Assembly: GCA_963840805.1 (NCBI GenBank) | Contig: CAWJAJ010000016.1 | Location: 1 to 64,000 of the forward strand | Direction: 5' to 3' | DNA: 64,000 nucleotides | DNA from: CADEEN01 sp963840805 | GTDB lineage: Bacteria > Pseudomonadota > Gammaproteobacteria > Burkholderiales > Burkholderiaceae_C | Shown here: in pieces, positions 52,838 to 61,679 of the stretch | Layout of the letters: every line of letters starts with the position of its first letter | How positions within the stretch are numbered: the stretch's first letter is position 1 | Notes under the pieces: model-generated | What the model was told of the DNA's origin: nothing | What the model saw: the letters and a program-made list of their open reading frames with translations, nothing else | Database searches by the model: none | Made by a program: the position numbers and the translations under genes

Positions 52838-53076
52838 GCAACGGGGCAGCCGGGCCGGGCACGGCGCGCATGTGAGGCGCCGAGCAGCACAGGGGCCGGG
52901 GCCCGCGCGCGCAGCGCGCTTCGTGCTCTGACTCGTCGCGACTGTTCGACCACAGTGAGCGAAGCGAGCGGAGGGAGTTGAGCGACGGGGCCACGGACCC
53001 GCGCAGCGCAGGGCAGTCTGAGCGCAGCGAAGACCGCCGAACCTAAGCGCCGTGCCCGGCCCGGCTGCCCCGTTGC
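52838..53076. repeat. Palindrome-bounded repeat unit 2 (different 30-bp arms, inverted core)
   Basis: A second unit of 239 bp, 47 bp after unit 1. Its arms (52838-52867 and 53047-53076) are again a perfect 30-bp inverted repeat but of different sequence from those of unit 1. The core (52868-53046) is the inverted relative of the unit 1 core; TCTGACTCGTCGC at 52927-52939 is the complement of the shared block in unit 1. Weaker inverted similarity continues just outside the arms (52805-52837 against 53077-53110). As RNA or single-stranded DNA, each unit would fold on a 30-bp stem. Confidence 0.85.
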
Positions 53077-53191
53077 CGCGCCACTGCCTGCCAAGCGGGA
53101 TTTCAAAGACAGCAACGGGCCGAAGCCAGACCGCGAGCGGTGCTTCAACGCGCGGTGACGCGCAAGAGGCGGGGCGTGGGGGCGCGTCATC

Positions 53192-54286
53192 TCAGTCCCT
53201 GAATAGGCTGCGCTCGGCGAACAGCGGCGTGCCGGGGTCGCGCGTGGCGGGTTCGTGGTGGTAGCGCTCGATGCGCTCGACTTCGTTCTTCGAGCCGAAG
53301 ATCAGGCCGATGCGCTGGTGCAGTGCGCTGGGCACCACGCCCAGCATCGGCTGGCGGCCCGTGCTGGCGCGGCCGCCGGCCTGCTCGATGACGAAGCCGA
53401 TCGGATTGGCTTCATAGAGCAGGCGCAGGCGCCCGCCCTTGCTCGGATCCTTGTTGTCGCGCGGGTACAGAAACACGCCGCCGCGCATCAGGATGCGGTG
53501 CGCTTCGGCCACCATGCTGGCGATCCAGCGCGTGTTGAAGTCCTTGCCGCGCGGCCCCGGCTTGCCCGCCAGGCATTCGTCGACATAGCGCTTGACCGGC
53601 GGCTCCCAGAAGCGGCTGTTGGAGCTGTTGATGGCGAACTCGTGCGTGTCGACGGGCACCTGGATGTTCGGATGCGTCAGCACGAACTCGCCGAGGTTCG
53701 GGTTCAGCGTGAAGCCGGCCACGCCGTTGCCGACGCTCAGCACCAGCATCGTCGTCGGCCCGTACAGCGCATAGCCGGCGGCCACCTGCGTCGCGCCGGG
53801 CTGCAGGAAATCGGCTTCGGTGACGTCGCGGCCACTGGCGATGGCGTCCTGCGGCGCGCGCAGGATCGAGAAGATGCTGCCGACCGAGACGTTGACGTCG
53901 ATGTTGGATGAGCCGTCGAGCGGGTCGAACACCAGCAGGTACTTGCCGCGCGAATACGCCTGGGGGATCTGCCGCGGCGCCTCCATCTCCTCGGACGCCA
54001 TGCCGGCGAGGTGGCCGCTCCACTCGTTCATGCGGATGAAGATCTCGTTGCTCATCACGTCGAGCGGCTTTTGCACTTCCCCCTGCACATTGACGGTGCC
54101 GGCCTCGGGCTTCGGGGCGGTGGCGAACGCATCGCCCAGTTCGCCGAACGACACGATGCGGGCAATCGCCTTGCAGGCCAGCGAGATGTCGAGGATCAGC
54201 GCATTGAGGTCGCCGCTGGCCTGCGGGAAGCGGCGGCGTTCCTCGATCAGGTAGCGGGTCAGGGTCCAGCGGTGCGACAGGGGCAT
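53192..54286 (-). CDS. cbbF: Fructose-1,6-bisphosphatase, class I
   Basis: Removes the 1-phosphate of fructose-1,6-bisphosphate in the Calvin cycle and gluconeogenesis. The 364-aa protein has the metal-binding region GKYLLVFDPLDGSSNIDVNV and the active-site signature GGVFLYPRDNKDPSKGGRLR, followed by LLYEANPIGFVIEQAGGRAS. This is the class I enzyme, not the class II FBPase/SBPase. It lies 27 bp after cbbX; after its stop comes the repeat-filled gap. Confidence 0.96.
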   Translation of the reverse strand: MPLSHRWTLTRYLIEERRRFPQASGDLNALILDISLACKAIARIVSFGELGDAFATAPKPEAGTVNVQGEVQKPLDVMSNEIFIRMNEWSGHLAGMASEEMEAPRQIPQAYSRGKYLLVFDPLDGSSNIDVNVSVGSIFSILRAPQDAIASGRDVTEADFLQPGATQVAAGYALYGPTTMLVLSVGNGVAGFTLNPNLGEFVLTHPNIQVPVDTHEFAINSSNSRFWEPPVKRYVDECLAGKPGPRGKDFNTRWIASMVAEAHRILMRGGVFLYPRDNKDPSKGGRLRLLYEANPIGFVIEQAGGRASTGRQPMLGVVPSALHQRIGLIFGSKNEVERIERYHHEPATRDPGTPLFAERSLFRD

Positions 54287-54313
54287 GGTCGTCTTTCGAA
54301 GAGGCAGGATCGG

Positions 54314-55273
54314 TCAGGCATCGCTGGCGGCAAACACCCGGCTGGCGCGGATGTCGGCGGCCGTCAGCGTCGTCAGGTCCTCGCGTGTCAGTTCGCGATC
54401 GCGATCGGCGAACAGGCGGCTGGCCTGGCGCAGGCGCATGCGGTCGAGCGCATTGCGCACGCTGCGCGCATTGGCGAAGTGCGGCTGCGCCAGGCGGCGC
54501 GTCAGGTACTCGGAGAAAGTCTCGCGCGCGCCGGCGTCGAAGCGGTAGTTCATGCCCGCCAGCATGCGGTCACCGATCTGCAGCAATTCATCCTGGCTGT
54601 AGTCGGGGAAGTCGAGGTGGTGCGCGATGCGCGAGCTGAGACCGGGGTTGGACTGGAAGAACGTGTCCATGCGGTCCTTGTAGCCGGCCAGGATCACCAC
54701 CAGGTCGTCGCGCTGGTTCTCCATCACCTGCAGCAGGATCTCGATCGCCTCCTGGCCGTAGTCGCGCTCGTTCTCGGGGCGGTACAGGTAGTACGCCTCG
54801 TCGATGAAGAGCACGCCGCCCATCGCCTTCTTCAGCACCTCGCGCGTCTTCGGCGCCGTGTGGCCGATGTACTGGCCGACCAGGTCGTCGCGCGTCACCG
54901 CCACCAGGTGGCCTTTGCGCACGTAGCCCAGCCGGTGCAGGATCTGCGCCATGCGCATCGCCACCGTGGTCTTGCCGGTGCCGGGATTGCCGGTGAAGCT
55001 CATGTGCAGGCTCGGCGTCTGGGCTTGCAGGCCGAGGTTGCCGCGCAGCTTGTCGATCACCAGCAGCGCCGCGATGTCGCGGATGCGCTGCTTGACGGGT
55101 GCCAGGCCGACCAGGTCGCGGTCGAGTTCGTCCAGCACAGCCTCGACCTGGCTCTCGGCCAGTACCTCGGCGACCGTGCTCGCGCCGCCCGCCGCCGGCG
55201 AACTCACCGGCGCGGCGGCCTGGGCCGCTGGCGTGCTGCCGGGGATCGTGTACAGCGGCGCGCCGTTCATCAT
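54314..55273 (-). CDS. cbbX: Red-type RuBisCO activase CbbX
   Basis: AAA+ ATPase that remodels inhibited red-type RuBisCO by pulling on the C terminus of CbbL. The 319-aa protein has Walker A MSFTGNPGTGKTTVAMRMAQ, Walker B GGVLFIDEAYYLY, pore-loop region DLVGQYIGHTAPKTREVL, and arginine-finger region SNPGLSSRIAHHLDFPDYS. A 30-aa Ala/Pro-rich N-terminal extension precedes the domain. It overlaps cbbE by 4 bp. Its presence confirms a form IC/ID RuBisCO. Confidence 0.96.
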   Translation of the reverse strand: MMNGAPLYTIPGSTPAAQAAAPVSSPAAGGASTVAEVLAESQVEAVLDELDRDLVGLAPVKQRIRDIAALLVIDKLRGNLGLQAQTPSLHMSFTGNPGTGKTTVAMRMAQILHRLGYVRKGHLVAVTRDDLVGQYIGHTAPKTREVLKKAMGGVLFIDEAYYLYRPENERDYGQEAIEILLQVMENQRDDLVVILAGYKDRMDTFFQSNPGLSSRIAHHLDFPDYSQDELLQIGDRMLAGMNYRFDAGARETFSEYLTRRLAQPHFANARSVRNALDRMRLRQASRLFADRDRELTREDLTTLTAADIRASRVFAASDA

Positions 55274-55980
55274 GCCGCTCGCTTGAACGACTCAGCGCCG
55301 GCCAACTCCCGGCGCATCGCGTCGATCACCGCTTTGTAGTCGGGCTGGCCGAAGACCGCGCTGCCGGCGACGAAGGTGTCGGCACCCGCATCGGCGACGC
55401 GGCGGATGTTGTCGATCTTGATGCCGCCATCGACTTCGAGGCGGATGTCGCGGCCCGACCTTGCAAATTCGGCGTCGATGATGCGCCGCGCGGCTTCGCA
55501 CTTGCGCAGGGCCGAGTCAATGAAGCTCTGCCCGCCGAAGCCCGGGTTGACGCTCATGATCAGCACCAGGTCGACCTTGTCGATGACCCACTCGAGCACG
55601 TCGAGCGGCGTGGCCGGGTTGAAGACCAGGCCGGCCTGGCAGCCTGCCGCACGGATGAGCTGCAGCGTGCGATCGACATGCGTGCTGGCGTCGGGGTGGA
55701 AGCTGATCAGGTCGGCGCCGGCCTTGGCGAACGCCAGCGCCAGCGCATCGACCGGCTGGACCATCAGGTGCACGTCGAGCGGCACCTTGGTGCCATCGGC
55801 GCGCACGCAATGCGGCTTGATCGCCTGCGCAACGGCCGGGCCGATGGTCAGGTTCGGCACGTAATGGTTGTCCATCACGTCGAAGTGGATCCAGTCGGCG
55901 CCGGCGGCGATGACGTTGCGCACCTCCTCGCCCAGGCGCGCGAAGTCGGCGGAGAGGATCGAAGGGGCGATGCGGTACAT
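55270..55980 (-). CDS. cbbE: Ribulose-phosphate 3-epimerase
   Basis: TIM-barrel epimerase, 236 aa, interconverting xylulose-5- and ribulose-5-phosphate. RIAPSILSADFARLGEEVRN, IHFDVMDNHYVPNLTIGPAV, VDLVLIMSVNPGFGGQSFID and LEVDGGIKIDNIRRVADAGA are diagnostic. Its place between cbbS and cbbX differs from the common cbbLSX order. A palindromic repeat separates it from cbbS. Confidence 0.95.
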   Translation of the reverse strand: MYRIAPSILSADFARLGEEVRNVIAAGADWIHFDVMDNHYVPNLTIGPAVAQAIKPHCVRADGTKVPLDVHLMVQPVDALALAFAKAGADLISFHPDASTHVDRTLQLIRAAGCQAGLVFNPATPLDVLEWVIDKVDLVLIMSVNPGFGGQSFIDSALRKCEAARRIIDAEFARSGRDIRLEVDGGIKIDNIRRVADAGADTFVAGSAVFGQPDYKAVIDAMRRELAGAESFKRAA

Positions 55981-55993
55981 GGCGTTGTCTTCC

Positions 55994-56093
55994 TCCCTCT
56001 CCCGTTGGGAGAGGGTCAGGGTGAGGGCGGGCGTTCAGCGATACAGGTTCTGGCCGCCGGCCCTCACCCCAGCCCTCTCCCAGAGGGAGAGGG
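55994..56093. repeat. Dispersed-type palindromic repeat overlapping the end of cbbS
   Basis: A 100-bp composite palindrome. The inner arms 56006-56027 and 56059-56080 are inverted copies with two mismatches (core GGGTGAGGGC), and each side forms its own CCCTCTCCC...GGGAGAGGG hairpin. Sequences of this style recur between genes in many proteobacteria. Here it reaches into the cbbS frame and supplies its last codons and stop. Confidence 0.75.
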
Positions 56094-56536
56094 AGCCGGG
56101 CCGTAGCGCTCGGTTTCGGGCTTGTCGGTGGCGTAGCTGTGCACCGTGTAGCGCATCGTGCGGCCCGTGCCCTCCTGCCGCACCAGGCCGAAGCCGGGCT
56201 CGTTGCTCGGGCCGGTTGACGATGAAGCTCATCGCGATCGACTCGATGCCGCGCGTCGAATCGAAGGCCATCAGGCGGATGTAGTGGTTCGGGAAGGTCT
56301 TGCGGCAGTTGCTGCAGTTCGAGCATCACGCCGGCGGCGTCCTTCAGGTCGAACATCGGCATGCCGAACATCTCCCAGTAGGTGTTGCGCGGGTGCGGGT
56401 CGTCGGTGTACTCGACGCTCCAGGCGTAGCCCTTGGCCAGGCCGTAGTCGATCTGCAGCGCGATCTCGGCGTCGGTCAGGTCGGGCAGGAAGCTGAACTG
56501 GCCTTGGGTCACGCGGCCGGTGGGGTTGGTCATCAT
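56064..56536 (-). CDS. cbbS: RuBisCO small subunit, form I red-type, frameshifted
   Basis: Small subunit, with family features RVTQGQFSFLPDLTDAEIAL, YAWSVEYTDDPHPRNTYWEM and, in corrected frames, NCRKTFPNHYIRLMAFDSTR, IESIAMSFIVNRP and YTVHSYATDKPETERYG. Two surplus bases (near 56306 and 56206) break it. After the conserved end ERYG the frame runs into the adjacent palindromic repeat and gains a tail of about 10 residues (PAPSPSGRGLG) before stopping. Two ATGs at 56536 and 56533 are possible starts; the first has the better spacing to GAGGAG. Confidence 0.9.
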
Positions 56537-56556
56537 GGTGGTCGGCTCCTCGGGCT

Positions 56557-58028
56557 TCAGGCGGACACGGCCGGGCGTGACGGCGTAGTCGCTGGTGTCG
56601 GTGGACGTGTAGTTGAAGCTGATGTCGCCCCAGGTATCGAGCGCCTGCTTCAGCGGCGTGCAGGTCTGCGCGGCCTTGCGCAGGATGTCCGGGCCCTCGT
56701 TCCTTGATGTCCTTGCCTTCGTTGCGCGCCTTGACCATGCACTCGAGCGCCACGCGGTTGGCCACTGCACCGGCCTGGATGCCGGCCGGGTGGCCGATGG
56801 TGCCGCCGCCGAACTGCAGGATCACGTCGTCGCCGAACAGGTCGATCAACTGGTGCATCTGGCCGGCGTGGATGCCGCCCGAGGCCACCGGCATCACCTT
56901 CTTCGTGTCGCACCAGTCCTGGTCGAAGAACAGGCCGCGCGGCAGGTCCTGCTTGGTGTAGCTGTCGCGGCAGACGTTGTAGTAGCCCTGCACCGTCATC
57001 GGGTCGCCTTCGAGCTTGCCGACCGCGGTGCCGGTGTGCAGGTGGTCGACGCCGGCCAGGCGCAGCCACTTGGCCATCACGCGGAAGCTCACGCCGTGGT
57101 TCTTCTGCCGCGTGTAGGTGCCGTGGCCGGCGCGGTGCATGTGCACGATCATGTCGTTCTTGCGCGCCCAGTTGGCCATGCTCTGGATCGCGCTCCAGCC
57201 GATGATCAGGTCGAGCATGATCACCACCGAGCCCAGCTCCTTGGCGAACTCGGCGCGCTCGTAGATGTCTTCCATCGTCGCGCCGGTCACGTTCAGGTAG
57301 CTGCCCTTGACCTCGCCGGTGGCCGCGCTGGCCTTGTTGACGCCGTCCATCACGTAGAGGAAGCGGTCGCGCCAGTGCATGAAGGGCTGCGAGTTGATGT
57401 TCTCGTCGTCCTTCATGAAGTCCAGGCCGCCCTTCAGGCCCTCGTAGATCACGCGGCCGTAGTTGCGGCCCGACAGGCCGAGCTTGGGCTTGGTGGTGGC
57501 GCCGAGCAGCGGGCGGCCGAACTTGTCCAGCCGCTCGCGCTCGACGACCAGGCCGCAGGGCGGGCCCTTGAAGGTCTTGACCAGCGCCACCGGCATGCGG
57601 ATGTCTTCCAGCCGCGCCGCCTTCAGCGGCTTGAAGGTGAAGACGTTGCCGATCAGGCTGGCGGTGATGTTGGCGATCGAGCCTTCCTCGAACAGGATGA
57701 TGTCGTAGGCCACCCAGGCGAAGTACTGGCCCGGGGTGTTCGGCACCGGCTCGACCTTGTAGGCCTTGGCGCGGTAGCTGTCGCAGGCCGTCAGGCGGTC
57801 GGTCCAGACCACCGTCCAGGTCGCGGTGCTCGACTCGCCGGCCACCGCGGCCGCGGCCTCGACCGGGTCGACGCCTTCCTGCGGCGTGATGCGGAACAGG
57901 CACAGGGTGTCGGTGTCCTTGGGCACGTAGTCGGCGTCCCAGTAGCCCATCTGGCGGTACTTGAGGACGCCGGCGCTGTAGCGCTTCTTGGCGTCGGTGA
58001 TGACGCCTGCTTCGACGGGTTGGTTCAC
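56557..58028 (-). CDS. cbbL: RuBisCO large subunit, form I red-type, frameshifted near the end
   Basis: Carboxylates ribulose-1,5-bisphosphate. The sequence matches red-type (IC/ID) enzymes: KRYSAGVLKYRQMGYWDADY, TTKPKLGLSGRNYGRVIYEG, the carbamylated Lys in GGLDFMKDDENINSQPF, HMHRAGHGTYTRQKNHGVSF and QFGGGTIGHPAGIQAGAVAN. The GTG start at 58028 follows AAGGAG by 6 bp. Single-base shifts near 56700 and 56572 disturb the last 50 codons; corrected, it ends DYAVTPAVSA at 56557. First gene of the operon, divergent from cbbR. Confidence 0.95.
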
Positions 58029-58080
58029 GAGGGCTCCTTGGCTGCGGATCGGGCTTGACGACGGGACGATGGCAATATAA

Positions 58081-58138
58081 GTTTGCAATGAGTTAAGGAA
58101 TAGTCAGACTTTGTTTGCTAATCGATTAAGGTTTAGCT
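58081..58138. promoter_or_regulatory. Tandem repeats in the cbbR-cbbL gap, probable CbbR sites
   Basis: Two related stretches, GTTTGCAATGAGTTAAGG (58081-58098) and GTTTGCTAATCGATTAAGG (58114-58132), lie in direct orientation 33 bp apart, about three helical turns. The second contains the palindrome TAATCGATTA at 58119-58128. The gap is much richer in A+T than its surroundings. This fits two CbbR binding regions at the cbbL promoter. Confidence 0.6.
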
Positions 58139-58143
58139 GATCA

Positions 58144-59090
58144 ATGAACGTCACCTTCCGCCAGTTGCGGGTTTTCATGGAGGTCGCCCAGCAGGGCAGC
58201 ATGGCGCGCGCCGCGAGCAGCCTGCACCTGACGCCGCCGGCGGTCTCGATGCAGATCAAGGAGGTCGAGGCGCCAGGTCGGCCTGGCGCTGTTCGAGCGG
58301 CACGGCCGGCAGGTGTCGCTGTCGACCGCGGGCGAGTACTTCCTGGTCCATGCCAAGCGCCTGCTGGCCAACCTGAAGGACGCCGACGACGCGATGGCGC
58401 GCTTCAAGCGGCTCGAGCACGGGCTGCTGACGATCGGCATCGTCAGCACCGCGAAGTACTTCGTGCCGCAGTTGCTGGCGCGCTTCCACGAGGAGCACCC
58501 GGGCATCGACGTGCGCCTGCGCGTGGTCGGCAACCGCGAGCAGCTGGTGGCGCTGATGCAGGCCGGCGAGGTCGACCTGTCGGTGATGGGGCGGCCGCCG
58601 CAAGGAGATCGCCACCCGCGCCGAGGCCTTCGCCGCCCATCCGCTGGTGTTCGTCTGCCCGCCGGGGCACCCGCTGCTCAAGATCGGCCACCCGCCCGTG
58701 TCTGCGCTCGCCGGCTACCCGTTCATCGTGCGCGAGCACGGCTCGGGCACCCGCACCGCGATGGAGGCGTTCTTCGCCGAACACCGCTTCGAGCCGCGCA
58801 TCACGATGGAGATGTCGAGCAACGAGACCATCAAGCAGGCGGTGATGGCCGGCATGGGCCTGTCGTTCCTGTCGCTGCACACCATCGGGCTGGAGGTGCG
58901 CAGCGGCCTGCTGCATGTGCTCGACATCGAAGGCACGCCGCTGATGCGGATGTGGAACGTGGTGCATCTGCAGTCCAAGCTGCTGTCGCCGGCAGCCGAG
59001 GCGTTTCGCTACTTCATCATCGAGCGCGGCGAGGCGCACCTGCTGGCGCACGACGCGCCGCTGTTGCAGCGCGCGGCGCCGCCGGCGTGA
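58144..59090 (+). CDS. cbbR: LysR-type Calvin-cycle regulator CbbR, frameshifted
   Basis: Transcriptional activator of the cbb operon. The helix-turn-helix region is TFRQLRVFMEVAQQGSMARA followed by ASSLHLTPPAVSMQIKEVE; the effector domain shows FKRLEHGLLTIGIVSTAKYF, VREHGSGTRTAMEAFF and GMGLSFLSLHTIGLEVRSG. Surplus bases near 58270 and 58602 break the frame; the corrected length is about 315 aa. It is divergent from cbbL across 115 bp, the standard arrangement for CbbR. Confidence 0.93.
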
Positions 59091-59295
59091 CGAGGGGAGC
59101 AGCTCTGCGCCGCGCGCCGCAGTGAGAGGTTGCGCGGCACTCGATTCGCCGCCCGAAAGCAGCCGCCGATGCCCCGCGCCTGACGTCGATCAATGCGGCT
59201 GCCGGCGTCGCTCCTAGCATGGATGCGGCACGTGTCCCGCATGCGGGGCCGACCGCTCGCGTCGCGGTTTCGATGCGCCGAACGAGGGACGAGCG

Positions 59296-60858
59296 ATGAC
59301 GACCCACCCGATGAGCCCCGTCGATGCGGCTTGGTACCACATGGATGGGCCGGCCAATCTCGCGATGGTGACGAGCGTTCTGCTGACCAAGACACCCCTG
59401 GACTTCGACACGGTGCGCGCGGTCTACCGGCAGCGGTTGGCCGGATTCGATCGCTTCCGGCAGCGCGTGGTCGAGCGCGGTTTCCCGCTGGCGACGCCGC
59501 ACTGGGAAGACATGCCGCACTTCGACATCGACCAGCACCTGCACCACGTCGCCCTGCCGGCGCCGCACGACCTCGCGGCACTGAGAGCGCTGATCACCGA
59601 CATCGCGAGTTCACCGCTGGATCGCGAGCAGCCGCTGTGGCAAGTGCACGTCGTCGACCATGTCGACGAAGGCAGTGCCTTGATCATGCGCTGCCACCAT
59701 TGCATCGGCGACGGCACCGCGATGATGGCGATGACGCAGCAGCTCTTCGATCTGGCACCGGGGGTGCCGCGCCGCCAGCGCGCGCCGTCCAGGACCACCC
59801 GCCCGGGGCCGCCGGCGAACGAGGGCCTGCTGGCGCCCGCGCTGGACGCCATCGAGCGCGCCGCACGCCGCGCGCTGCAGATGGCCGGTGCGGCCGTCGA
59901 TATCGCGGTGCACCCGCAGCAGGCGATCGACAAGGCCGCCATGGTGCTCGGCGGCGCCGGCATGCTGCTGGCCGAGCTGCTGAAGACGTCCGATCCGCCG
60001 TCGCCTCTCAAGGGTGACTTCGGCATGAGAAAGCACATCGCCTGGTCGGAGCCGGTGGCCATCGAGGATGTCAAGGCCATCGGTGCCCAGTGCGGCGCGA
60101 AGGTGAACGACGTCCTCGTGGCCGGCATGACCGGCGCGCTGCGCGACTACCTGAAGCGGCGCGGCGTCGACGTCAACCACACCACGGTGCGCGCCATGGT
60201 TCCCGTCGACCTGAGGCCCCCCGAGCGTTTCGGCGAACTGGGCAACGATTTCGGGCTGGTGGTGCTCGACCTGGCGGTGGCGAAGGCCCGATCGGCGCAG
60301 CGCCTGGCGACGACGAAGGAGCGCATGGACGCACTCAAGCGCTCGCCGGAACCGGTGGCGATGCGCGTGCTGTTCGATCTCTTCGGACGCGGCCCCAAGG
60401 CGCTCGAGGACCTCGCCAACGACATCTTCGGCAGCAAGGCCAGCGTCGTGATGACCAACGTCGCCGGCCCGCGCGACACGATCTACCTGGCCGGCGTGCC
60501 GATCGAGCGCATCATGTTCTGGGTGCCGCATCCGGGCCGGCAACTGGGCATGGGCATCAGCATCATGAGTTATCGCGGCATGGCTTCGCTGGCGGTGATT
60601 GCCGATGCACGCCTGTTGCCCGACCCGGAGGCGATCACCGACCGCTTCAACCGCGAATTCGAGACCATGCTGCGCACGGCAAAGGCGCGTGTCGCGAAGG
60701 TCCCCGCGAAGTCGCGCCGGAAGGCGCCGGCGGCGCCACGCGCGGCGGGGCGCCACGCGGTGGCCGCCACGTCGGCGCGACAGCGGGCCGGCGCGGACGG
60801 CGCGCTCCGCCAGGCGGTGCCGGTCCGGCCGGCGACGTCGCGGAAGTCGGCCTCCTAG
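59296..60858 (+). CDS. Wax ester synthase/diacylglycerol acyltransferase (WS/DGAT)
   Basis: Acyltransferase making wax esters or triacylglycerol for storage. It starts with the family segment SPVDAAWYHMDGPANLAMVT; the catalytic motif HHxxxDG is present in MRCHHCIGDGTAMMAMTQQL, and the C-terminal DUF1298 part shows DVLVAGMTGALRDYL, VVMTNVAGPRDTIYLAGVPI and GISIMSYRGMASLAVIAD. The last 55 residues are a Lys/Arg/Ala/Pro-rich basic tail not normal for the family. It stands alone, 205 bp after cbbR. Confidence 0.9.
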   Translation: MTTHPMSPVDAAWYHMDGPANLAMVTSVLLTKTPLDFDTVRAVYRQRLAGFDRFRQRVVERGFPLATPHWEDMPHFDIDQHLHHVALPAPHDLAALRALITDIASSPLDREQPLWQVHVVDHVDEGSALIMRCHHCIGDGTAMMAMTQQLFDLAPGVPRRQRAPSRTTRPGPPANEGLLAPALDAIERAARRALQMAGAAVDIAVHPQQAIDKAAMVLGGAGMLLAELLKTSDPPSPLKGDFGMRKHIAWSEPVAIEDVKAIGAQCGAKVNDVLVAGMTGALRDYLKRRGVDVNHTTVRAMVPVDLRPPERFGELGNDFGLVVLDLAVAKARSAQRLATTKERMDALKRSPEPVAMRVLFDLFGRGPKALEDLANDIFGSKASVVMTNVAGPRDTIYLAGVPIERIMFWVPHPGRQLGMGISIMSYRGMASLAVIADARLLPDPEAITDRFNREFETMLRTAKARVAKVPAKSRRKAPAAPRAAGRHAVAATSARQRAGADGALRQAVPVRPATSRKSAS

Positions 60859-60945
60859 CGCGACGTTTCACCTGCGGCCGGTCGCCGGGCACCTTGACAG
60901 ACGCCCCCGTCGACCTCGGTCGTGCGTCGCCGGGTGGTCCGCCGG

Positions 60946-61554
60946 TCACTGCGGCACGAGCTGCCGCAGCGTCATGGCGCCGCGAATCTGCCCCACGGCA
61001 TAGCCCGTGCCCCGGTCATTGGGGTAGAGCTGCGCGAGGCGTTCTGCGACCCCTGGCCCCAGCTTGTCGGCCGGGCCGTGGCATTGCACACACAGCGGTT
61101 GGGTCGGCAAAGCGCGCATGTAGCGCCGTACGGTTTGGCCGTTTTCCGTCACGACTTCCCACCGTTCGAGCGTGGATGCATCCGTGCCTGCCGCCTGGCT
61201 GCGGTCGAACGCCTCCAGCGTCTTGCGCTCCCAAGCGTCAGGAACGGCCACGGGATTGCGGTTGCCCAGGCTGACGCGCCTGACTTGCCAACCGGTTTGC
61301 TCCGAGGCTGCGCGCGCCATCTTCGGAGCTTCGTCTTTGCACACGCTGATGGCATCTGCCGGGCCGGATTTCTGGATCGCCCCCATCAGCACCGCCAGCA
61401 GCTTGGGCGGCACGGACGTTGAGATGTCGCGCGCCGCGCCGACCCATGCGGGTTCCGGCGTGCTTGTCTTCGCACTGTTGGCTGGCGTGAGCGGGCTGCA
61501 GGCACTGAACAACGGTGACAGTACCGCTGCGACGAGCAAGGCTGGTGTCTTCAT
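60946..61554 (-). CDS. DUF3365-type monohaem lipoprotein
   Basis: A 202-aa exported protein. The signal ends in a lipobox (AVLSPLFSACSPL, Cys at about 20). The mature part resembles the DUF3365 haem-sensor domain (KLLAVLMGAIQKSGPADAIS; VCKDEAPKMARAASEQTGWQ; RNPVAVPDAWERKTLEAFDR) and carries one haem c motif CVQCH (LPTQPLCVQCHGPADKLGPG). It is probably a periplasmic redox or sensor protein. It lies on the same strand as, and downstream of, the sulfur-oxidation genes. Confidence 0.82.
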   Translation of the reverse strand: MKTPALLVAAVLSPLFSACSPLTPANSAKTSTPEPAWVGAARDISTSVPPKLLAVLMGAIQKSGPADAISVCKDEAPKMARAASEQTGWQVRRVSLGNRNPVAVPDAWERKTLEAFDRSQAAGTDASTLERWEVVTENGQTVRRYMRALPTQPLCVQCHGPADKLGPGVAERLAQLYPNDRGTGYAVGQIRGAMTLRQLVPQ

Positions 61555-61679
61555 GATGATGATGAGCCATTCGGAGTGAACGAGATCGCCTGCGCGACAC
61601 TAACAGCGCTGGGGTGCTCCGCGCCTGAATCTGGATCAAGGCGCGGACGCGCCAGGCTGCGGGCGGCGTGGTGCGCTGT

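Noticed and set aside
52501..53110. Integron attC sites or a cassette array
   Set aside because: The hairpins are longer than attC, the consensus core sites are not convincing, and no integrase or cassette genes are present.
52432..53190. A 252-aa open frame in the gap between cbbP and cbbF
   Set aside because: It covers the repeat units in antisense, has no ribosome site or domain, and its Arg/Ser/Ala-rich translation follows from the repeat sequence.
59091..59295. The 205-bp gap between cbbR and the WS/DGAT gene
   Set aside because: No gene, terminator or repeat could be supported.
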